A stretch of DNA of 26,048 nucleotides from Roseburia sp. CAG:10041_57. Its GTDB lineage: Bacteria > Bacillota > Clostridia > Lachnospirales > Lachnospiraceae. The position numbers were made by a program, and so were the translations under genes. The notes beneath the pieces were generated by a model, which ran no database searches, had not been told where the DNA came from, and worked only from the letters and a program-made list of their open reading frames with translations. The stretch covers positions 1 through 26,048 of the forward strand of contig MNTL01000087.1 in assembly GCA_001916965.1 (NCBI GenBank), written 5' to 3'. Below are positions 6,076 through 12,211 of the stretch, piece by piece (position 1 is the stretch's first letter; the number at the start of each line of letters is the position of its first letter).

Positions 6076-7287
6076 TTATGAACCGGACGGGATGCGTACG
6101 ATTCGTTTTTGCCCCTGTTGCTCTACGAGTGTGAGAACCGGTATATGTTTCTTACGAAGCTGATGTACGATGGGATAAGTCAGGAATACATCGCCCTCGA
6201 CGTAGACAGCTTCCGGCTTTTCCCTTAGAATCTGTTTCATCTGTTCCTTGATACGATTCTTCCACTGCTGTTTCTCCATGTCAACTTCTCCATATATGCC
6301 ATCAATCTGAAGCTCCGGGATATCAGGAAGTGGTATATGATTGATGGCAGCATGTTCCATGCCGGGTAAAGTCAATAACAGATCATCTACATTGCTGTCA
6401 CCACCGAGGTTTACAATGACTGGCGCTTCCTTATAATTCGCAAGACTTATCTTACAGGCACTTATGGCATCATCCAAAGTGCCTGTTGTCATCAGAAAGC
6501 CGCCCTTGTGGCAGAATCCGGCACTTGCAAGACCTGTAGCCTGAACCAGTTCTTCGTTCTCATATCCAAGCCATTCTTTTGGAAAGCTGCATTTGTAGTT
6601 CATGGAATATTCTTTCTTCTGAGGCTGGATACAGTAACCGCCTCGATTGGAGGGAAAGATTACGAAAGCAATGTCTGTCTCGGAAAGTCTCTTCTGACAG
6701 GGAATAAATTCAGGCAGCACCAATATCTGGGTATCATCTGCTGATTCGGCCTGTGCTGCCATGACCTCTTCAATCCGCCTGTTGGCTCGTTCATTGCCAA
6801 GATACCGCTCAAATTTATTCTCCAATATCATACCGGCTACGCCGACGGCCCGGAAAAAGGCTTCGTCACCGCCTGTGGAAGCATCCCAGGTCGGATTGAA
6901 ATTACCAATCAGGGTAGCCAGTTCATTCTTCTCGCCGGTATTGTCATTGTTATCAAGAGGCTGTACAAAGGCTTCGTCAAATTCCTGAGCCAGTTCTTCT
7001 CCCAGAATCCCCGCTCCTAACTGCTCCCATAACAGTCCGAAGGCTGCATAGGGAACGCCGTTATCACGAATCCTGCTGTCAATCTGATGGTGGTCATATT
7101 CTCCCCGACCAATATCGAATACAATGCCATCATAGTCTTCCGGTACTTTATTGCCGCGCGTAATCTGGATTTCCGGGTTCAGATACAACAGCAATGCTGC
7201 TGAAAATACATCATCTGCGTGAAATTTTCCACCATGTGTAAAGGCTTTTGCATCCTTTCTTGTGATCTGTTTTAGTAAAGTGTTCAT
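6076..7287 (-). CDS. MYG1-family (UPF0160) DHH-like metal-dependent hydrolase with an extra C-terminal domain
   Basis: A 403-residue protein. Residues 1 to about 287 match the MYG1/UPF0160 family: FTHGGKFHADDVFSAALLL (H18, H23, D25, D26), VFDIGRGEYDHH (D58, D65-H66-H67), PLDNNDN (about 110-116) and the closing ATGLASAGFCHKGGFL. Related eukaryotic MYG1 proteins are exonucleases; the bacterial substrate is unknown. Residues about 288-403 are an additional alpha/beta-looking domain (VIVNLGGDSNVDDLLLTLPG; later YVEGDVFLTYPIVHQLRKKH) that plain MYG1 proteins of about 290 residues lack; I cannot assign it. Start ATG 7287 has GAGGGG 5 bases upstream. It lies 21 bases behind the GNAT gene in one operon and ends at the shared terminator. 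Confidence 0.85.
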   Translation of the reverse strand: MNTLLKQITRKDAKAFTHGGKFHADDVFSAALLLYLNPEIQITRGNKVPEDYDGIVFDIGRGEYDHHQIDSRIRDNGVPYAAFGLLWEQLGAGILGEELAQEFDEAFVQPLDNNDNTGEKNELATLIGNFNPTWDASTGGDEAFFRAVGVAGMILENKFERYLGNERANRRIEEVMAAQAESADDTQILVLPEFIPCQKRLSETDIAFVIFPSNRGGYCIQPQKKEYSMNYKCSFPKEWLGYENEELVQATGLASAGFCHKGGFLMTTGTLDDAISACKISLANYKEAPVIVNLGGDSNVDDLLLTLPGMEHAAINHIPLPDIPELQIDGIYGEVDMEKQQWKNRIKEQMKQILREKPEAVYVEGDVFLTYPIVHQLRKKHIPVLTLVEQQGQKRIVRIPSGS

Positions 7288-7308
7288 ATAAGCCCCTCAC
7301 TTCATTTC

Positions 7309-7734
7309 TTATTTTTGCTGCCATATCATTACGTAATCTTTCTCACCTGTAGCTTCGTCCAGACCTTCGCATTGGATTTCAAATCCTTCTCTTTGATAAA
7401 AATGTATTGCGCGTATATTTTTTTGATATACGTTTAAGCGTAATACATCTTTTCTGTCCTTTATATAATTTAGCAAGAGTTTACCTATGCCCTGTGACTG
7501 CATTTTCTCGGAAACAAAAATACCTTCGATGTATTTGTCACTTAGTCCTATAAAGCCCTGTATTTTTTGACCATCTTCATACACATAGACTTCTGCCTGT
7601 GACAACATTTCTTTCACTAATTCATAATTACTTTCCCAGTATTGAGCCGAAATAAAAGAATGTGCTTTCAGGTTTGTGTCTAACCAAATATCAGCGACTC
7701 TGTTTATATCGGCTTTCTGTAATGATCTGATCAT
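7309..7734 (-). CDS. GNAT-family N-acetyltransferase (YjaB-like)
   Basis: This 141-residue acetyl-CoA-dependent acetyltransferase has the GNAT signature in IEGIFVSEKMQSQGIGKLLL (about 69-88), where Q-x-x-G-I-G-K forms the acetyl-CoA pyrophosphate loop, and LNVYQKNIRAIHFYQREGF (about 98-118) as the C-terminal motif B. The opening IRSLQKADINRVADIWL and THSF-like FISAQYW resemble the YjaB subgroup. The substrate is unknown. Its start (ATG 7734) overlaps the stop of the truncated NUDIX gene as ATGA. Its ribosome-binding site GGAGGAG lies inside the NUDIX tail (GGES codons), so a deletion seems to have fused the NUDIX front directly to the natural leader of this gene. It is co-transcribed with the MYG1-family gene. 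Confidence 0.88.
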   Translation of the reverse strand: MIRSLQKADINRVADIWLDTNLKAHSFISAQYWESNYELVKEMLSQAEVYVYEDGQKIQGFIGLSDKYIEGIFVSEKMQSQGIGKLLLNYIKDRKDVLRLNVYQKNIRAIHFYQREGFEIQCEGLDEATGEKDYVMIWQQK

Positions 7735-7994
7735 ATTGATTCTCCTCCACTAATTTCAAGCATACTTTCAGAAACGTCAACTAACATTCCTGTTTCTTCT
7801 GCAACTTCGCGGATGCAGCACTCTTTGTCGTTTTCATTCTCTTCTAATCCCCCACCGGGAATCATCCACTGATCAGTTACTGTTTCGTATGAAAATAAGA
7901 TTTTTGAATTTTCAATTATGATGCCTCTACAGGCAATTCTGGTTTTATCCCATTTACCGAAATAATTGTCTCCAACAATATCTATGGTCTTCAT
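7731..7994 (-). pseudogene. NUDIX hydrolase, C-terminally truncated
   Basis: ATG 7994, preceded by AAAGGAA, opens MKTIDIVGDNYFGKWDKTRI. The complete NUDIX box follows: GGGLEENENDKECCIREVAE then ETGMLV, fitting GX5EX7REUXEEXGU. NUDIX enzymes hydrolyse nucleoside diphosphates linked to other groups. The family usually runs to about 150-160 residues; here it ends at 87 with LEISGGESI, just after the strand that follows the NUDIX helix, and the last codons are simply the ribosome-binding region of the next gene. The second half of the fold is missing, so activity is unlikely even though the catalytic helix is intact. The reading frame is open further upstream, but that part comes from the repeat element at 8014 onwards. 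Confidence 0.8.
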
Positions 7995-8013
7995 CTGTGA
8001 TTTCCTTTCATAT

Positions 8014-8215
8014 AAATTGCAGTTTAAGTAAGAAGTTCCAGTCACGCCTCTGGTCTGGCAGTTCGGTTCTTTTACCACGTACGTGATGTAAGAGTTTCTA
8101 AGAACTGCATCTCAAATGCTTAGAGTACAAGCCGAGCGCAAAACTCGCCCTACGGGCTCAAACAGTTGCGCCTGGCTTGCAAGCATTTGATCTTTGTTCT
8201 AAGAATATACAGAAA
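8014..8215 (+). repeat. Palindromic repeat, copy A
   Basis: Nested complementary arms are TTCTAAGAAC/GTTCTAAGAA (8096-8105/8196-8205), CAAATGCTT/AAGCATTTG (8113-8121/8181-8189), AAGCC/GGCTT (8129-8133/8174-8178), GCGCAA/TTGCGC (8136-8141/8166-8171) and GCCC-TAC-GGGC (8147-8157). As RNA it would fold into a stem of about 110 bases centred near 8152. The right arm of the element seems shortened compared with copy B. Confidence 0.75.
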
Positions 8216-8227
8216 ATTTTTCATTTC

Positions 8228-8498
8228 ACTGTTTGTAAAAATTGCTCTAGGCAGCACTGGCTTCTGTCAATTGGTTCTTGTGAACCTTAGGAATGGCTGT
8301 TAGTACTTCTTAGCAGCAAGGAAGAAATGCAGGCAAGCCCGAGCCGTTGTCTGAGCCGTAGGCGAGTTTTAGGCGCAGGGCTTGTAATAAAAGCATTTCT
8401 GCCGCAGGTGCTTAGAAGTCCTTACAGCTATTACGTGATCACAAAATCAATTGACAGAAACGGTGCGTAACTAGAATTTGTTCATTAAACTGCAATTT
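8228..8498 (-). repeat. Palindromic repeat, copy B (inverted relative to A)
   Basis: Nested arms are TTCTGTCAATTG/CAATTGACAGAA (8262-8273/8448-8459), TTGTGA/TCACAA, ACTTCTTAGC/GCTTAGAAGT (8305-8314/8410-8419), GAAATGC/GCATTTC (8324-8330/8393-8399) and AAGCCC/GGGCTT (8335-8340/8378-8383), centred near 8360. Weaker pairing (AAATT, CTAG, GCAC) reaches out to the element ends. The arms tolerate compensatory-looking differences from copy A. Confidence 0.75.
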
Positions 8499-8499
8499 T

Positions 8500-9846
8500 T
8501 CATAATCCTTCCATATCTATATCCACTATTAATTTTCCTATTTTCTGTTCTTTTAAAAGATAGCACATATAGATCGGCAGATATACCACGGCGCCTTCCT
8601 GTTCCACATTAACTATCGATAGAACATATGCTTTCTCAATATGATAATCTGGAATTCTCATAAAATTATCCAGAGCCTTATGTGCTTTGTAAGCTTTTCC
8701 GGATTTCACCTCTATGGGAACAACTTTTCCACCTATCTCGACCACAACATCCAGTTCTCCAAGATTTTTCTTTTTGCAGAAATAAGGTTCCAGTCCATTG
8801 GCTGTTAATTGCTGTGCCACAGCATTTTCAAAATGAGCGCCGTTATTTACTTCGCTATTCTTATTGATCAGTTCTATTTTGGTTTCTGCAGGGTATGCGC
8901 TAGTAAGCAATCCCGTATCATTTGAAAAGAGCCGGAACACATTACTGCTCTTACTCGCTTTGAGAGGAATGGTGGGAGCTTCTACGTTATACACAGGCAA
9001 AGCAACTCCGGCATCCTTCAACCATAGAAAGCTGTTTTCATATCTGTCAAACTTTAATTCTTTATCCAGCATCGTAAATACAAATTTTTTATTCTGTTTG
9101 TTCAGTTCTGCCGGGATGATATCATAAATGGATATCAGTTTCAGTTTCTTATCTTCACTTTCATATTGCGAAAAGTCTTCCTTGTATAATGTTACGATAT
9201 CTCGTTGTACTTTATCAACTTCCCGGATATCTTTTGTAGCAATATAAGTTTTTACCGCATCCGGCATTCCACCGACAATAAGATAGATAAAAAACAGTGA
9301 CAATAGTTTCTGATGTATGAATTCGTCTACAGGTTGGCATGTTTCAAATTTTTCTTTCAGCATTTGCAATGTCATTTCTGACACATTATTCGCTATCATA
9401 AACTCTTCAAAATCCATAGGATACATTCTCAGAACAGTTAAATATCCTACTGGAACCGATGCTATTCCCTTGAGTTCTACTCCTAATAGTGATCCGCTCA
9501 TTACATATTTAAAGCTTCCCTCTTCTACAAGGAATTTTATCTTTGTTACTATTTCCGGGCATTTCTGTATCTCATCAAAAAAAACAATGGTTTCCTGCGG
9601 CTTACAATCTTCCGGCATAATCATTTTCAATTTCACCAGAAACTCATCTGCACTCATCTTTGCATTGAGATAATCAACCAAGTCCGGCTGATCTATGAAA
9701 TTTACTTCAAACTTGGTATATCCGCTTTGGGCAATTTCTTCTCTTATAAGCCAGGTCTTTCCAATCTGTCTGGCTCCTGTTACTAACAATGCCTTGTTAG
9801 AACTTTTTAGCCATTCTTCTATGATAATAGAGTCTTTTCTATACAT
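8500..9846 (-). CDS. AAA ATPase with C-terminal DUF4143 (AAA_14 type)
   Basis: A 448-residue protein. The N-terminal ATPase domain has Walker A GARQIGKT (24-31) and Walker B TIVFFDEIQ (D91, E92), with the sensor-like YVMSGSLLGVELK. This AAA_14 domain is typically followed by a winged helix and DUF4143. The C-terminus has the PD-(D/E)xK-like pattern GELDVVVEIGGKVVPIEVKS (D366, E379, K381), suggesting a nuclease-fold domain. The cellular role of these proteins is not established. Start ATG 9846 has GGGAGG about 10 bases upstream. Three GCCCCG iterons at exact 33-base spacing lie in its promoter region (9881-9952). The stop codon touches the palindromic repeat element, which may act as its 3' end. 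Confidence 0.88.
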   Translation of the reverse strand: MYRKDSIIIEEWLKSSNKALLVTGARQIGKTWLIREEIAQSGYTKFEVNFIDQPDLVDYLNAKMSADEFLVKLKMIMPEDCKPQETIVFFDEIQKCPEIVTKIKFLVEEGSFKYVMSGSLLGVELKGIASVPVGYLTVLRMYPMDFEEFMIANNVSEMTLQMLKEKFETCQPVDEFIHQKLLSLFFIYLIVGGMPDAVKTYIATKDIREVDKVQRDIVTLYKEDFSQYESEDKKLKLISIYDIIPAELNKQNKKFVFTMLDKELKFDRYENSFLWLKDAGVALPVYNVEAPTIPLKASKSSNVFRLFSNDTGLLTSAYPAETKIELINKNSEVNNGAHFENAVAQQLTANGLEPYFCKKKNLGELDVVVEIGGKVVPIEVKSGKAYKAHKALDNFMRIPDYHIEKAYVLSIVNVEQEGAVVYLPIYMCYLLKEQKIGKLIVDIDMEGL

Positions 9847-9876
9847 AAATGCTATCCTCCCTCTTAATAATATCTT

Positions 9877-9957
9877 TTTTGCCCCGTTTTTTCAACATAT
9901 ATTATAATATTTTGCCCCGTTTTTCTGATTTTATTATATGCATTTTGCCCCGCTTTT
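9877..9957 (-). repeat. Three iterons (TTTTGCCCCG) at 33-base spacing upstream of the AAA/DUF4143 gene
   Basis: GCCCCG, embedded in T-runs, occurs at 9881-9886, 9914-9919 and 9947-9952, exactly 33 bases apart, about three helical turns. On the coding strand the unit is AAAA(C/G)GGGGCAAAA. A minus-strand TATAAT (9901-9906) lies between the first two. The array looks like an operator bound cooperatively on one face of the DNA. Confidence 0.65.
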
Positions 9958-10016
9958 ATCACTTAATTAAATGGAATTGCTTATTACATACACAAAAATG
10001 TCCAGATCAGACTCAT

Positions 10017-10487
10017 CTAATCTAGGCAATAAAATGCTGGTATTATGAAATAGTTATTACAAATCCAGTATGCCATATGAAAAATATCCAGCATTCCAGT
10101 AGCCCAGCAGTATCTTTCATCATCTTTATTATGTGAAGCTTCGCTGTCGCTATGACCGCAATAAAACCAACAAATTGCGCCGGCACTAATTCCTGTTAGT
10201 ACTGCCGAATCTTTCTCATATATTTGCTTTAATTTCTCATCTACACCATATTTTTTCCATGTCTGCATCATAGAAATGGTGTCACCGCCGCCAACATAGA
10301 TAATATCTGCCCAGGATAGAAGCTGGTCTATTTCTTTGTCACGATAGGACTTTGAAGTGAGCGAAAGACTTTTTACATCACAGCCCAGACTTGTCCATTC
10401 TTTGGTGATTGCTTCTATATATCCTTCTGCATCGCAACTTGCTGTTCCAATAAAAAGGACATGGGATTTTGCGCTCCTAATCTTTTT
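10017..10487 (-). pseudogene. S51-family (peptidase E-like) protein truncated at both ends
   Basis: The minus-strand frame is open from just after TAA (10488-10490) and reads VLFIGTASCDAEGYIEAITK, then SWADIIYVGGGDTISMMQTW, then AVLTGISAGAICWFYCGHSD with the nucleophile Ser in GxSAGA. This is the class I glutamine-amidotransferase-like fold of peptidase E (S51) relatives. There is no start codon at the 5' end, where about 30 residues of the family are missing. The 3' end departs from the family after LDIFHMAY, where a CPHYNE-type segment and about 60 more residues would follow, and reads WICNNYFIIP to a stop. It is therefore a remnant. It lies between two AAA ATPase genes on the same strand. 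Confidence 0.75.
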
Positions 10488-10505
10488 TTAGTAGAAATTA
10501 CTCCA

Positions 10506-11903
10506 TTATGCGTACAAGTCATCCAATCCGATTAATTTCACTTCTCTGCGATTTTGGGCTTGGATAAGTCCCTCTGTAAAACCGCCTTTTGAGAAGATAT
10601 AATAATAATATTTTTTCCCTTTACCAAAGACCTGTGCATATTCCCGGATCAGCTCCAGTTCATCTAATCCAATCTTCTCATTTCGGTATTTGCAGGAACC
10701 AATGATATATTCGTCGCCTTCCACTGGAGTACCCACTATATCTATCTGTACCTGCTTTTTATTCTTATTATCGGTTCCCCACCATTGTCCGACCTGATTT
10801 AGCTCAATAGGAAGTTCTTTCTCATAATATAGCAGATAATCGCGGCACATGTGTTCAAAAGTCAATCCCATATAATCAGGCAGATTCTTTTTTATCGTAT
10901 TTACATATGATTTCTGGATTCTGCCTGAATCAATGGCGCTCATATTTGCCGGTACAAAACGATACCAGAATCGGAAGAAGTTGTCAGCCAGCTCATATAT
11001 AGTTTTTTTCCCGATTTTTTCCGTGACTGGAGTTTCTTTCTTTACGATACCTAGATCTATTAGTGTACCAAGGTATTTTGAGACTACAGAGTTTTCCTGT
11101 CCTGTTTTTAACGCTATGTCATTTATCCGTGAAGCTCCCTGTGCTATTGCTGTGATAATGGCATTATAAATAGCAGGTTCACGCAGCTCCTGTTTCAGGA
11201 GATTTGCCGGTTCTTCATATAAGTAGCTGGATCTGTCAAATAAATTGTCAAGTAATGCCTCATCCACGCTCTTTTTTACCCCCAGCTTATTGATATAGTG
11301 AGGGACACCGCCGGTAATTCCATAGATCAGTGCATTGTCTTCATTTGAAAGATCCGGGTGGAATACAGCCGATTCTTTGTAATCAAGAGAAGCTATCTTA
11401 AACTGCCCTGTTCTTCTTCCATATAAGGGGCTTTCCTGACCAAGAACCTGATTTTCCATAAAGCTCATGGATGATCCACATAAAATGAGGAACATTTTTG
11501 AGTTATTCCATTTATGGTCAATAATATGCTGAAGCATTGCAGAAATAGATGGTTTTGCTTTCGCCAGATATGGATATTCATCAATTACAAAAACGATTCG
11601 TTCATGCGTGGCAAGTGCTGTCAATTCATCCATGGCAGCATCATATGTCTTGAATTCAGGGGTTACATCCATATCAGGTCTCTCATAATTCATGATAGAC
11701 TTTGATAAAGATTCCAGATTTTCAATTTCTGTAGTATTTAATGCTGAAAAGAATATAGTCGGTTTATCCTTGCAGAATTCATTGATCAATGTTGTCTTTC
11801 CAACACGGCGGCGGCCATATATAATAATGCATTCAAAGTCACCGGCATGATATCTTTTGTTCAGCTTTCGCAATTCCTCTTCACGACAGTAGAATTTTTC
11901 CAT
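10506..11903 (-). CDS. Archaeal-type AAA ATPase with C-terminal DUF234
   Basis: A 465-residue protein with Walker A GRRRVGKT (30-37) and Walker B RIVFVIDEYPYL (D108, E109), followed by CGSSMSFMENQVLG, the typical sensor region of the PF01637 group. A winged-helix segment (about 255-300; RINDIALKTGQENSVVSKYL) precedes the DUF234 C-terminus, VQIDIVGTPVEGDEYIIGSC then KYRN, a PD-(D/E)xK-like pattern in which the usual ECK is SCK. The role is unknown. I chose ATG 11903 because GGAGG lies 5-6 bases upstream; a TTG at 11918 is also in frame but comes before the Shine-Dalgarno. A strong promoter with a paired ATACTCAT/ATGAGTAT element precedes it. It belongs to a different ATPase family from the gene at 8500-9846. 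Confidence 0.88.
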   Translation of the reverse strand: MEKFYCREEELRKLNKRYHAGDFECIIIYGRRRVGKTTLINEFCKDKPTIFFSALNTTEIENLESLSKSIMNYERPDMDVTPEFKTYDAAMDELTALATHERIVFVIDEYPYLAKAKPSISAMLQHIIDHKWNNSKMFLILCGSSMSFMENQVLGQESPLYGRRTGQFKIASLDYKESAVFHPDLSNEDNALIYGITGGVPHYINKLGVKKSVDEALLDNLFDRSSYLYEEPANLLKQELREPAIYNAIITAIAQGASRINDIALKTGQENSVVSKYLGTLIDLGIVKKETPVTEKIGKKTIYELADNFFRFWYRFVPANMSAIDSGRIQKSYVNTIKKNLPDYMGLTFEHMCRDYLLYYEKELPIELNQVGQWWGTDNKNKKQVQIDIVGTPVEGDEYIIGSCKYRNEKIGLDELELIREYAQVFGKGKKYYYYIFSKGGFTEGLIQAQNRREVKLIGLDDLYA

Positions 11904-11920
11904 ACATTCCTCCACCAAAT

Positions 11921-11978
11921 ATACTCATGAGTTACTTTCTTATGAGTATATTATATGTTCCACATTTATTTGTGTCAA
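11921..11978 (-). promoter_or_regulatory. Promoter with inverted repeat for the DUF234 ATPase
   Basis: Minus strand TTGACA (11973-11978), a 17-base spacer and TATAAT (11950-11955) form a consensus promoter. Immediately downstream an inverted repeat ATACTCAT (11921-11928) / ATGAGTAT (11942-11949), 13 bases apart, covers the expected start point and early leader: an operator or a leader hairpin. Confidence 0.75.
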
Positions 11979-12071
11979 TCTTCTATTTACGGACTATTCT
12001 TGAAATCAGTAGAATATTTAGTTTTGTTATGATATATTGAAAGTATCTTAACTGAAAGAGGTGAATGCGCT

Positions 12072-12113
12072 ATGCAGTATATCCGAGGTAACTACTCAGT
12101 ACAGTTGATGTAA
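12072..12113 (+). CDS. Possible 13-residue leader peptide
   Basis: ATG 12072 is preceded by AAAGAGGTG and opens a 13-codon frame, MQYIRGNYSVQLM, ending in TAA at 12111-12113. Its last codons (Ser-Val-Gln-Leu) overlap the first pairing segment (12097-12106) of the leader switch described at 12097-12211. That is the arrangement expected of a leader peptide whose translation controls a downstream gene. It could instead be a gene remnant: after the TAA, the next frame continues LLADCAEVRKKLAGRH. I cannot separate these by eye. Confidence 0.4.
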   Translation: MQYIRGNYSVQLM

Positions 12114-12211
12114 ACTGTTAGCAGATTGTGCTGAGGTTAGGAAGAAACTTGCTGGCAGGCATTGACTGTACTGCTCTGATAATAGAAAAATATTAAGGAG
12201 TACAGTTAGTT
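12097..12211 (+). promoter_or_regulatory. Three-segment RNA switch over the ABC exporter ribosome-binding site
   Basis: Segment 1 is CAGTACAGTT (12097-12106), segment 2 GACTGTACTG (12164-12173), segment 3 AGTACAGTT (12199-12207). Segment 2 is complementary to both 1 (nine Watson-Crick pairs plus one G-U) and 3 (eight plus one G-U), so the two helices exclude each other. Segment 3 covers the end of the Shine-Dalgarno AAGGAG (12195-12200) and the spacer before ATG 12212. Segment 1 can also fold locally, ACAGTT-GATGTA-AACTGT (12101-12118). This looks like translational attenuation. Confidence 0.5.

Larger units (their letters stand above)
8014..8498. mobile_element. MITE-like composite: two inverted copies of one palindromic repeat
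   Basis: The stretch between the NUDIX and AAA/DUF4143 genes codes for nothing plausible and is highly structured. It is bounded by a perfect 14-bp inverted repeat, AAATTGCAGTTTAA (8014-8027) and TTAAACTGCAATTT (8485-8498). Similarity extends inward for tens of bases (TTCCAGTCACGC versus TTCTAGTTACGC on the other strand), through CACGTA, TTCTAAG, AAATGCTT, TACAAGCC and AACTCGCC-TACGG. So the left half and the reverse complement of the right half are homologous copies. TTTCATA flanks both sides (8006-8012 and 8498-8504) and could be a target-site duplication. There is no transposase; mobilisation would have to be in trans. The right end abuts the stop codon of the AAA/DUF4143 gene. Confidence 0.7.

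Noticed and set aside
8014..8498. CRISPR array or part of one
   Set aside because: The repeats are two large inverted palindromic copies, not short regularly spaced direct repeats with unique spacers, and no cas genes are present.
9877..9957. Plasmid-type replication origin iterons
   Set aside because: Only three units, no adjacent initiator gene, and a position in the promoter region of a chromosomal ATPase gene make an operator more likely.
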